From the NCBI GenBank assembly GCA_903898855.1, contig CAIUHB010000217.1, positions 1 to 8,879 on the forward strand: DNA of 8,879 bases, written 5' to 3'. The translations under genes were made by a program, and so were the position numbers. Source of the DNA: an uncultured Actinomycetes bacterium (lineage in GTDB: Bacteria; Actinomycetota; Actinomycetes; Nanopelagicales; Nanopelagicaceae). The notes under the pieces were generated by a model. That model had not been told where the DNA came from, ran no database searches, and was given only the letters and a program-made list of their open reading frames with translations. Positions 1-6,378 of the stretch are shown here, in pieces (position 1 is the first letter of the stretch; every line of letters begins with the position of its first letter).

Positions 1-83
1 CTGCTGGTCGAATTGATGGTGTCTATGGCGACCGAAACTTGGTCTGCTCATGTCTTCCAATCGAAGATTTGGCTATCAATTAG
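1..83 (+). CDS. gcvP: Glycine dehydrogenase (decarboxylating), P protein of the glycine cleavage system, C-terminal fragment
   Basis: Only the last 26 codons are in the window, read in the frame starting at base 3 and ending at TAG 81-83; the gene enters from the left edge. The peptide contains GRIDGVYGDRNLVCSC followed by LPIEDLAIN. This matches the highly conserved GcvP C-terminus, which in E. coli reads GRLDDVYGDRNLFCSC and then VPISEYQ. GcvP is the pyridoxal-phosphate enzyme that decarboxylates glycine and passes the aminomethyl group to the lipoyl arm of GcvH. The PLP lysine and the rest of the enzyme lie outside the window, so whether it is intact cannot be judged. It is convergent with the exonuclease gene and is followed 18 bases later by a terminator hairpin. 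The identification rests on one short but very distinctive motif. Confidence 0.88.
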   Translation, partial: AGRIDGVYGDRNLVCSCLPIEDLAIN

Positions 84-101
84 AACCCAAGTTCTGGGAA
101 C

Positions 102-134
102 GGGCGGGGAGTAGAACTCTTCGCCCTCTTAATT
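102..134 (+). terminator. Intrinsic terminator of gcvP
   Basis: An 11-bp stem pairs 102-112 with 116-126 around the triloop AGA (113-115). The base half is G+C rich (GGGCG/CGCCC), followed by two G-T wobbles and GAGT/ACTC. The T-rich tail TCTTAATT follows at 127-134. It starts 18 bases after the gcvP stop. On the minus strand the two wobbles become A-C mismatches and no T-run follows, so it should act mainly on + strand transcripts. Confidence 0.72.
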
Positions 135-139
135 CGTAG

Positions 140-184
140 TTGACATAATCTAGATTATCGGCGATAAACCTAAAGGTAGATAAC
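140..184. other. Cluster of inverted repeats with a TTGACA box, in the gcvP/exonuclease convergent gap
   Basis: TTGACA (140-145, a perfect -35 consensus on the + strand) abuts a perfect 14-bp palindrome, ATAATCTAGATTAT (145-158). This overlaps a second perfect inverted repeat, TTATCG-G-CGATAA (155-167). ACCT-AA-AGGT (168-177) and another GATAAC (179-184) follow. GTAGTTGAC occurs at both 137-145 and 188-196. No good -10 lies 16-18 bases after TTGACA (GATAAA at 163-168 is the nearest), and no gene starts downstream on the + strand. The rest of the 84-256 gap holds only the gcvP terminator and nothing else I recognise. It may be an operator remnant, a protein-binding site or part of a small transcript; the function is unknown. 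Confidence 0.4.
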
Positions 185-256
185 GGGTAGTTGACCTGAA
201 AATGCCTCCAAAAACGGCTTTAAATGGCTCCTAAGAAGCTCTCTCTTTATTGTTGA

Positions 257-1156
257 TCACCAATTAAGGGCTGAGATTAACCGGTCAATACTGGCTCCAA
301 GGCCATAATCATTCTTGTATTGATAAATCTCATCCAGGCTAGGCGGAGCTTTTGGTAGTGAAAAATCGACTTTTGGCAGGTCAATATCTTTGGCGCAATG
401 AACCAAAGTTGGCGCTATCGCGGCATAGTCGGCCGACTCCAAGAGCTTCTTCCGCAAATTAGGGGTAAGTCGCTCATCCTCGGAATTGGCCGCCGCCATG
501 ACCTCTTCCATCGAAGTGAACATATTCGCAATGGCTGCGGCACCTTTCTCGCCGATACCTCTAATTCCGGGTAATCCATCTGAGGCGTCTCCGCGAATCA
601 TGGCGAAAAGTGCATATCTATCTCCAGGAATTCCATACTTCTCGGCAACAAATTTAATATCTACCAAGTCGTGGTTAGTTATTCCTTTGGCGAGGTAAAC
701 AACTTTTACATCGCGTTTGTCGTCAACCAATTGAAAGAGATCTCGATCTCCAGTAACAATTCGAGTTGGACCCTTTTCGCGGATAGCCAAAGTCGCCATC
801 ACATCATCGGCTTCGTAATCATCAGCACCAATAAGTGGAATCCCGAAACTTTCCAGAACATCTAAAAGAATAGGAATTTGTGGGGAGAGTAGATCTGGTT
901 CTTCCTCCTCCCCTTCAGCATCGACCCGATTGGCCTTGTATCCAGGAAAGAGATCGGTTCGCCAAGTAGGACGCCAATCCCCTTCAATACAGGCAACTAA
1001 ACGTGTTGGGCGATAAACGCCTAAAAGGCGGGCGGTCATATCTAAATATCCTCTGATGGCGTTTACAGGTGTGCCATCAGGAGCGGTCAGCGTATCTGGC
1101 ATTCCGTAATAAGCGCGATACCAAAGTGATGCGCTATCTAAAAGCATTAAAGTCAT
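257..1156 (-). CDS. Stand-alone 5'-3' exonuclease (FEN-like, homologous to the Pol I N-terminal domain)
   Basis: A 299-residue protein with the full FEN-like 5'-nuclease fold and no polymerase domain. Visible motifs are LLDSASLWYRAYYG near the N-terminus (metal ligand D7), WRPTWRTDLFPGYKANR (61-77; arch/basic region), EADD (115-118), TGDRDLFQLV (135-144), and RGDASDGLPGIRGIGEKG (188-205), the helix-3-turn-helix that binds duplex DNA. Such enzymes use two metal ions to remove 5' flaps or RNA primers during replication and repair. It is the orthologue type of M. tuberculosis Rv2090, also located next to helY. The start ATG overlaps the helY stop in an ATGA. A good Shine-Dalgarno AGGAG (1168-1164) sits 7 nt upstream, inside the end of helY. 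An acidic run (EGEEEE, 81-86) interrupts the arch region. It is the last gene of the minus-strand run. Confidence 0.9.
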   Translation of the reverse strand: MTLMLLDSASLWYRAYYGMPDTLTAPDGTPVNAIRGYLDMTARLLGVYRPTRLVACIEGDWRPTWRTDLFPGYKANRVDAEGEEEEPDLLSPQIPILLDVLESFGIPLIGADDYEADDVMATLAIREKGPTRIVTGDRDLFQLVDDKRDVKVVYLAKGITNHDLVDIKFVAEKYGIPGDRYALFAMIRGDASDGLPGIRGIGEKGAAAIANMFTSMEEVMAAANSEDERLTPNLRKKLLESADYAAIAPTLVHCAKDIDLPKVDFSLPKAPPSLDEIYQYKNDYGLGASIDRLISALNW

Positions 1157-3537
1157 ATCAACGCTCCTGCATAAACAACAACACCACGATCAATAGCAAG
1201 TAGTGCTTTGGAGATGACCTCATCCAGCTCGGGAGCAGCAATCGCAATCTGTCGAAGTAAATCGATATTTTGCTTCATTGAGCGCACAAAATCTCCAACC
1301 GTTAACTCGGTTCCCTTTAGGATCGCTGAAAGTGAATGGCCACTCGCCCATCGCCAAGACGCCCAACAAAAACCAAAATCCGGTTCCCGCAACGGTTCCA
1401 GTCGTAAGTCAATCTCAGCTTCGTGAATTTTTCGCCAGATTCGAAGCACATCCGTAAGAACCTGCGCTACCTCTCCCCTAGGGATTTTTGGCTCGGCTTC
1501 GCGTCGCGCCTCATACTGAAAGCACGATACGACGGAAACTATCTCGGCGGGTGAGAGTGAGTTCAATATGCCAGACCGGATGACTTCGGCGACTAGGAGA
1601 TCGGTTTCACCGTAAATCTTTGAGAGGAGTTTTCCTTCTGGAGTGATTTCATCATTTTTGATATATCCAAAGTTGTCGAGCATAACCTTTATCAAATCAA
1701 ATCTGCGTGCAATTACATGAGTTCGGTTATCAACGCGTTCTGCAAGTCCCTTGCTCTCACGGCGCAGACGATCAATTCGTTCGGTTTGGCGCGCATGTGT
1801 TTCGCGGTCTGGACACGAGTGGCATGGATGTGCCCGCATCTCTTTGCGGAGTTCAGAAATTTCAATCTCTATCGCAACTCTGGTGCGTTTGGATTTGAAA
1901 TCTACGCTCGACTCCAGTTCTCGGATCTTGGAACGCAGCAGACCGTACTCCAAGAAATCTCCCATATGACAACTAACTTCATTCTCTAACTTATCCATCG
2001 CCTCTCCGTTGCGACGAATCTGTTTTGCTAAACCAACAACCGCTTTATCGGCTTGAAATTGCGCAAACGATGATTCAAGTGAACTTCTGGCGCGCTCTGA
2101 TCCGAATTGTGAAATCAGATTTATCGTCATGTTGTAGGTTGGTTTGAATGAACTTTTGAGTGGATACGTTCGAGTCGAGGCAAGTCCGGCCACGCCTGCC
2201 GAATCGACATCACGACTCCACAGAATCACCGCATTGCCTTCAATATCAATTCCGCGACGCCCTGCTCGTCCGGTGAGTTGGGTGTACTCCCCCGGTGTGA
2301 TGGCTACATGACCTTCACCATTCCATTTAAAAAGCTTTTCCAATACGACGGTACGGGCCGGCATATTAATTCCCAGCGCCAAGGTCTCGGTAGCGAAAAC
2401 TGCTTTCACTAAACCTTGCTGAAAAAGCTCTTCTACCGTCTCTTTAAATGCGGGAAGTAGTCCAGCATGGTGCGCCGCTATTCCACGCTCCAAGGACTCC
2501 GCCCATTCGTGATAACCGATGACGAATAAATCTTCTTCTGGGAGATGATTAGTTTTCGCATGGATGATCTCCCTGATGCGAGAACGCTCCTCCGCCGTTG
2601 TGAGTTTTAGACCAGCGGATATGCATTGATGCACTGCTGCATCACATGCTTTTCTGGAGAATATAAAGGTAATTGCCGGCAGTAAACCCTGTCGATCGAG
2701 TTTTTGAATAACATCAGCTCGGCCAAGCTGCTTAATCGATGGCGCAACGCTGTCATTGCTCACCCAAGATTTAGCGCGATCCTTGCCACCGCCATATCGG
2801 GTACGAACATGCCGAACAGATTCCTTTTCAAGCCGAATAATCTCCGGATTAACCTTTCCTTCATCGACGAAGAGATCAAGTAGATGGTGACCAAAGAGAA
2901 CATGTTGATACAAAGGAACAGGTCGAACTTCGCTAACAATTACCTTGGTCTCACCTCGGACCGTCTGTAGCCAATCACCGAACTCTTCGACATTGGAGAC
3001 AGTCGCTGAGAGCGCTGCTAATGAGACGCTCTCTGGCAGGTGAATCAAAATCTCTTCCCATACCGCCCCACGGAATTTGTCAGCCAAGTAGTGAACTTCA
3101 TCCATTACGACATATCGCAATTTAGTCAACGTAGATGAATTAGCGTAGATCATATTTCGCAGAACTTCGGTCGTCATGACGACTATCTGTGCCTCTGAAT
3201 TAAATGTTGTATCTCCGGTCAATAGCCCAATATTTGACTCACCATACATTTGGCAGAGATCTTGATACTTCTGATTAGAGAGTGCCTTTATTGGAGTTGT
3301 GTAAAAACATTTTGTTCCAGTCTTCATTGCCAGATGGGCGGCAAACTCTCCGACAATCGTTTTACCGGCACCGGTCGGTGCAGCAACAAGTACAGAATGA
3401 CCATCTTCCAAAGCATGGCAGCCAGCCACTTGGAACGTATCAAGCGGGAAGTCGATGGTTTCCGAGAAGGCCAAGGTCATTGGGTGCCCTTGTTTTACGC
3501 GAGAAGCGGCGTAGCGTTCAGCGGGCGATAAGGTCAT
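1153..3537 (-). CDS. helY: DEVH-box helicase of the Ski2/Mtr4 type, HelY
   Basis: 794 residues from ATG 3537. This start makes an ATGA overlap with the lipid-kinase stop and matches the other coupled junctions; a GTG at 3549 would add four residues and lacks a ribosome site. Superfamily 2 motifs in order are Walker A APTGAGKT (53-60), TPIKALSNQ (81-89), DEVH (146-149), SAT (177-179), and the C-terminal RecA-like domain with FATETLALGINMPART (381-396) and QLTGRAGRRG (420-429). A stalk-like insertion with HPCHSCPDRETH (570-581) and a DSHCT-like C-terminal helical domain follow. The family unwinds RNA or DNA with ATP; the in vivo substrate of actinobacterial HelY is poorly defined. It is shorter than M. 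tuberculosis HelY (about 906 residues), apparently by trimming rather than truncation, since both ends look complete. Confidence 0.93.
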   Translation of the reverse strand: MTLSPAERYAASRVKQGHPMTLAFSETIDFPLDTFQVAGCHALEDGHSVLVAAPTGAGKTIVGEFAAHLAMKTGTKCFYTTPIKALSNQKYQDLCQMYGESNIGLLTGDTTFNSEAQIVVMTTEVLRNMIYANSSTLTKLRYVVMDEVHYLADKFRGAVWEEILIHLPESVSLAALSATVSNVEEFGDWLQTVRGETKVIVSEVRPVPLYQHVLFGHHLLDLFVDEGKVNPEIIRLEKESVRHVRTRYGGGKDRAKSWVSNDSVAPSIKQLGRADVIQKLDRQGLLPAITFIFSRKACDAAVHQCISAGLKLTTAEERSRIREIIHAKTNHLPEEDLFVIGYHEWAESLERGIAAHHAGLLPAFKETVEELFQQGLVKAVFATETLALGINMPARTVVLEKLFKWNGEGHVAITPGEYTQLTGRAGRRGIDIEGNAVILWSRDVDSAGVAGLASTRTYPLKSSFKPTYNMTINLISQFGSERARSSLESSFAQFQADKAVVGLAKQIRRNGEAMDKLENEVSCHMGDFLEYGLLRSKIRELESSVDFKSKRTRVAIEIEISELRKEMRAHPCHSCPDRETHARQTERIDRLRRESKGLAERVDNRTHVIARRFDLIKVMLDNFGYIKNDEITPEGKLLSKIYGETDLLVAEVIRSGILNSLSPAEIVSVVSCFQYEARREAEPKIPRGEVAQVLTDVLRIWRKIHEAEIDLRLEPLREPDFGFCWASWRWASGHSLSAILKGTELTVGDFVRSMKQNIDLLRQIAIAAPELDEVISKALLAIDRGVVVYAGALI

Positions 3538-4412
3538 GAGGAGGACCACGTTAGCAGCGACCGAGGCTTTGCTTGAACACGAAAGGCTTCGCTGCCGAGG
3601 TACTCACCATCAGCATAGGCAAGTGCGCTGGAGTTAATTTCTATTTCCGCACCTCGATAGAAATCAATCGCGGGGTGAGAGACATGGGCCCCTTTAAATA
3701 CCTTGGGAAATACTTTGAGCAGCTCGAACTTGGAGACTGGCTTAATGATCATCACATCGAGTAAACCATCGCATCTATCGGCATGCGGAATCACTTTCAT
3801 TCCCCCGCCATATGAACGCCCATTTCCAATCGTTACCATCATTGCTCGAGTATTAATAATTTGGCTATCTATCGTGAGCGAATAATTGATGGCCTCAAAT
3901 TTAGGCAGCTCAAGCAGCGTTGCGATTTTATACTTAATAGAACCTTTAATCATTGTGAATGAATTAGCTCGTTGATTTACGACTGAATCAAATCCAGTGC
4001 TCATTATTTGACCAAACCACCGGTCTTCATTTATCTGAGCAAGATCTATCGCCTCCGGTTCCACCTCGGTGATAGTTCTCCATATCTCAGTTGCATTTGT
4101 GGATAACAAATTGCAATTGCGAGCGAAATCATTCCCAGTACCGGCGGGAACGACGTAGAGCGGAATGCCGGATTCTGCCAGTGCTTGTAGTGCGAGGTGA
4201 AAGAGTCCATCTCCTCCGATGGATATAACAACGTCTGGTGGAAATGAAATAGCTTTCCTTAAGGTATCAAGGCTCTTTGCTGCCGACCCTTCCGAGATAA
4301 CGGTGCATGTGAAATCGAATAGAGGAGCAACGGAGAGCAGATCCTTTGCGATGTTTTCGGCCTTGCCTCTGCCGGAGTGTGGATTGACAAGCAAGATTGC
4401 GCGTTTGCTCAT
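3534..4412 (-). CDS. Diacylglycerol kinase / lipid kinase, DagK-DgkB family
   Basis: 292 residues, close to the ~300 typical of soluble bacterial lipid kinases. The nucleotide-binding N-terminal domain shows NPHSGRGK (10-17), IGGDG (65-69; the GGDG signature of the diacylglycerol kinase catalytic domain) and PAGTGNDFAR (89-98). The C-terminal beta-sandwich shows GNGRSYGGGMKVIPHA (196-211), DGLLDV (215-220) and ADGE (267-270). The last probably includes the catalytic acid E270, by analogy with Staphylococcus DgkB. It would phosphorylate diacylglycerol to phosphatidic acid at the cytoplasmic membrane face, returning it to phospholipid synthesis; sphingosine-like or other lipid substrates cannot be excluded. 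Only 2 nt separate it from the tatC stop and no Shine-Dalgarno is visible, so translation is probably coupled. Its TGA overlaps the helY ATG. Confidence 0.9.
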   Translation of the reverse strand: MSKRAILLVNPHSGRGKAENIAKDLLSVAPLFDFTCTVISEGSAAKSLDTLRKAISFPPDVVISIGGDGLFHLALQALAESGIPLYVVPAGTGNDFARNCNLLSTNATEIWRTITEVEPEAIDLAQINEDRWFGQIMSTGFDSVVNQRANSFTMIKGSIKYKIATLLELPKFEAINYSLTIDSQIINTRAMMVTIGNGRSYGGGMKVIPHADRCDGLLDVMIIKPVSKFELLKVFPKVFKGAHVSHPAIDFYRGAEIEINSSALAYADGEYLGSEAFRVQAKPRSLLTWSSS

Positions 4413-4414
4413 GA

Positions 4415-5182
4415 TTAAAATGGCGAACGCTTAGCCTTGCGCCGATCTAGAAACAGAGCAATTACTCCAGCCCCAAAATAGAAAAACAATAGAGGTAGGG
4501 CAAGTAGCGACATTGTTAGAGGATCCCCCGTAGGTGTGAACATCGCAGTGAATAGTGTTATCAGGAATATGGCAAGGCGCCATGGTTTAAGGATGGATCT
4601 TCCGCTGAGAACTCCAATTAAATTGAGCGAGAGCAAGAAGACCGGCAGCTCGAAAGCCCCGCCAAAGAGCAGAATGACTCGTAGGACAAAATCCAGATAA
4701 TCATCGAACCTGACAAGGTTAGTTAAAGAATGCGGAGTAAATCCAAGCAGAACACGAACCGCGATTGGCAAAATCGTGTAACCAATCCACGCGCCTAGCG
4801 CGAAAAATGGGATGGCGAATAGAATAAAAAGTAATGAACGCCTCTTCTCCCGGCCGTGAAGACCCGGGGCGATAAAAGCCCATATTTGGTAGATCCAGAT
4901 TGGAGCCGAGAGTATGAGTCCGACCAGGATAGAGACCTTGATCTGTAAATTTAACGGACCAAGAACACCATTTATATAGAGAATTCCACAATGCGAGGCA
5001 GCATGAGTGTTCTCGATCTTGAGTTCGCAAAATGGTGATGCAAGTTTGGTGATTATTGGATGATAGTAAATCCAACCCACGACTGATCCAGCTAAAATTG
5101 CGAGGGCTGCGAAAACTACCCGCTTGCGAAGTTCGCGAAAATGTTCAATCAGGGGCATGCGCCCGTTCACTGGCGTAGCCAT
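4415..5182 (-). CDS. tatC: Sec-independent (twin-arginine) protein translocase subunit TatC
   Basis: 255 residues with six predicted membrane helices (about 23-41, 82-102, 116-136, 160-187, 201-216 and 226-246). TatC recognises the twin-arginine signal peptide and nucleates the pore with TatA. Conserved elements are LIEHFRELRKRV (11-22, with E17), SAPIWIYQIWAFIAPGLHGREKR (92-114, with E112), FGGAFELPV (173-181, with E178) and FTPTGDPLTMSLLALP (215-230, with D220). These correspond to E. coli E15, E103, E170 and D211, so the signal-peptide site looks intact. The first extracytoplasmic loop carries two cysteines (C52, C65), which could form a disulfide. It starts 18 nt after the tatA stop without a Shine-Dalgarno. 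No tatB is present in the window, as in actinobacterial loci that encode TatB elsewhere. Confidence 0.95.
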   Translation of the reverse strand: MATPVNGRMPLIEHFRELRKRVVFAALAILAGSVVGWIYYHPIITKLASPFCELKIENTHAASHCGILYINGVLGPLNLQIKVSILVGLILSAPIWIYQIWAFIAPGLHGREKRRSLLFILFAIPFFALGAWIGYTILPIAVRVLLGFTPHSLTNLVRFDDYLDFVLRVILLFGGAFELPVFLLSLNLIGVLSGRSILKPWRLAIFLITLFTAMFTPTGDPLTMSLLALPLLFFYFGAGVIALFLDRRKAKRSPF

Positions 5183-5190
5183 GTAAATAT

Positions 5191-5214
5191 AGGCTAAGGA
5201 TTAAGCCTTAGGCT
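5191..5214 (-). other. Hairpin across the tatA stop codon and tatA-tatC spacer
   Basis: CTAAGG (5194-5199) pairs with CCTTAG (5206-5211) around the 6-nt loop ATTAAG. After one G-G mismatch the stem continues for 2 more bp (5191-5192 with 5213-5214). The tatA TAA lies in the loop region. There is no T-run after it on the minus strand, so a terminator is unlikely. It could stabilise or demarcate the tatA portion of the mRNA. The stem is short, so this is tentative. Confidence 0.35.
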
Positions 5215-5389
5215 CCTCGTCGCTCTTATTTTTCTTTTCCACATCCTTCTCCCCCTTCATCTCTTCTTTGAAAATCTTGAGTGATTTTGCAAGAGATTTT
5301 GCGGAGTCAGGAAGGCGCTTGGCACCAAACAGGACAATCACAACGAGAAGAAGAATAAGAATATGGCTTGGTTCGCGTAGAAACATCAT
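5201..5389 (-). CDS. tatA: Sec-independent protein translocase subunit TatA
   Basis: 62 residues with standard TatA architecture. A short polar N-terminus is followed by one membrane helix (about 9-22, very Leu/Val/Ile rich), the hinge FGAKRLP (21-27), an amphipathic helix (about 28-45), and a charged Lys/Glu tail. TatA oligomerises at the TatC-bound complex to permit passage of folded proteins. Two ATGs are adjacent (5389 and 5386). The AAGGA Shine-Dalgarno lies only 2 nt before the first but 5 nt before the second, so translation may really begin at 5386 (61 residues, MFLREPS). It is preceded by a 59-nt gap from pafC that contains a candidate promoter of its own, and it is followed closely by tatC. 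TatA rather than TatB is favoured by the short length and the FGAKRLP hinge. Confidence 0.93.
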   Translation of the reverse strand: MMFLREPSHILILLLVVIVLFGAKRLPDSAKSLAKSLKIFKEEMKGEKDVEKKNKSDEEPKA

Positions 5390-5406
5390 CTTCCTTTGTT
5401 CGAGTG

Positions 5407-5428
5407 ATAGGGCTAAATAATAGCCTAT
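5407..5428 (-). promoter_or_regulatory. Candidate tatA promoter -10 box embedded in an inverted repeat
   Basis: On the minus strand TATTAT (5422-5417) differs from TATAAT at one base. It would start transcription near 5410, giving a leader of about 20 nt that carries the tatA Shine-Dalgarno. No convincing -35 is visible (GGCGCC region). The -10 lies inside an imperfect dyad, ATAGGGCTA (5407-5415) and TAGCCTAT (5421-5428), 8 bp with one bulged G and a 5-nt loop. A regulator or an RNA hairpin could therefore act here. Confidence 0.4.
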
Positions 5429-5448
5429 GTGGGGTTGCAGGCGCCGGC

Positions 5449-6378
5449 CTACTGATAGAGCTTCAAGCCCGCTCTAGCCTGTTCGCGCACTGTCTCAGCA
5501 AGTTGGCTTGGAGCAATTGCGACAATGCCATCGCCAAATATCAGCAGCATCCGGCTGATCCAATGAAGGTCGACAAAATCTGCTTGGACCCTAGTTCCAG
5601 CTTCAGACCTTTCCATTTCCTCAAATATCTCGGAGTGTTGTTCTAAAAAGAGTTGAGCTTTTCGTTTGATCAAGAGTTCTACTCGATGCAGGGGTTCCTC
5701 GCTTGAGACACCTGACTTCTTTGGCCCTGGTGCGGCAACTATTTCAACGCCTAATATTCGATCCACTCTGAAAGTCTTCACCGTCGAGGAATCGTATTCC
5801 CAGGCATCTAGATAGAAGTGCGCCGAAAAGTATCGAATTTTCTGTGGTGCAATTATTCGCAGACTCCTGGAATCGCTATGAGCTGAAATGTATTCAATGC
5901 GTAAAGTGAGGGAATCCTTAATCGCCCTCTCAATTTCAGGCAAATGATCTGGTTTTGGAATCTCAGCGACCATTATTGAATGACTCTCTGAATTAAGCGT
6001 TTTGATAGCTCGATTGAGCTTCTCTTGCAGAATTCGGATATCTACGGTCAGTCGATCACCTTCACCACGAAGCTGAGCCAAAGTTTCGAGCGCAATCGCC
6101 AGAGAGACCGCCTCTGGCTTGGTGAGAGTTCTGGGTTTGTCTAAAACTTGTGGATCAGCAACTGTTACATAGTCATCGTCAAAATGAATATCAATCATCT
6201 CTAAGGTGGAATAACTCGGGAGCCCGCACATAAAGACCATATTTAGATCAGCGAGAATCTGCTTCGGATTGGAATCAAACTCCGCTGCTAATTCCTCGAT
6301 GGAAACCCCAGGATTCTCAACGATAAAAGGAACTAGATCAAGTGCGCGAGCTGTGCGCGTAAGGGCGGTATCGCTCAT
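5449..6378 (-). CDS. pafC: PafC, WYL-domain transcription factor, partner of PafB
   Basis: 309 residues, near the 316 of M. tuberculosis PafC. An N-terminal winged-helix segment (about 7-75) contains the PafC-typical [23 protein letters not shown] (42-54) and IDIHFDDD. It is followed by a helical linker with [16 protein letters not shown] (85-100), a WYL domain (about 147-215; FYLDAWEYD at 188-196, FRVDRI at 203-208) and a C-terminal WCX-type domain to 309. In mycobacteria PafB and PafC form a heterodimer that activates DNA-repair genes after DNA damage, independently of LexA. The WYL domain is thought to sense a nucleic-acid signal. The name records discovery in the proteasome locus, not a proteasome function. 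The start ATG overlaps the pafB TGA by 4 nt, so the two are translationally coupled. Confidence 0.88.
   Translation of the reverse strand: MSDTALTRTARALDLVPFIVENPGVSIEELAAEFDSNPKQILADLNMVFMCGLPSYSTLEMIDIHFDDDYVTVADPQVLDKPRTLTKPEAVSLAIALETLAQLRGEGDRLTVDIRILQEKLNRAIKTLNSESHSIMVAEIPKPDHLPEIERAIKDSLTLRIEYISAHSDSRSLRIIAPQKIRYFSAHFYLDAWEYDSSTVKTFRVDRILGVEIVAAPGPKKSGVSSEEPLHRVELLIKRKAQLFLEQHSEIFEEMERSEAGTRVQADFVDLHWISRMLLIFGDGIVAIAPSQLAETVREQARAGLKLYQ

Noticed and set aside
140..168. TTGACA 140-145 with GATAAA 163-168 as a working + strand promoter
   Set aside because: The -10 matches only 4 of 6 and lacks both key positions of TANNNT, and no gene follows on the + strand before the exonuclease gene, which is on the opposite strand. 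Kept only as part of the dyad cluster.
202..234. 10-codon ORF (ATG CCT ... TAA) in the gcvP/exonuclease gap
   Set aside because: It could be a leader peptide, but there is no attenuator, no downstream gene on this strand and no Shine-Dalgarno, so chance is the simplest explanation.
1717..1989. 90-codon open frame on the + strand antisense to helY
   Set aside because: It lies wholly within the helY stalk region, its composition is unlike a real protein, and no promoter or ribosome site precedes it.
3537..3549. GTG start for helY at 3549
   Set aside because: ATG 3537 gives the same ATGA overlap seen at two other junctions in this run; the GTG adds only MVLL and the upstream sequence is pyrimidine-rich with no ribosome site.
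4719..5075. 118-codon open frame on the minus strand inside tatC
   Set aside because: It is out of frame with tatC, which has complete conserved TatC motifs across the same bases. The shadow peptide has no recognisable domain and no ribosome site.
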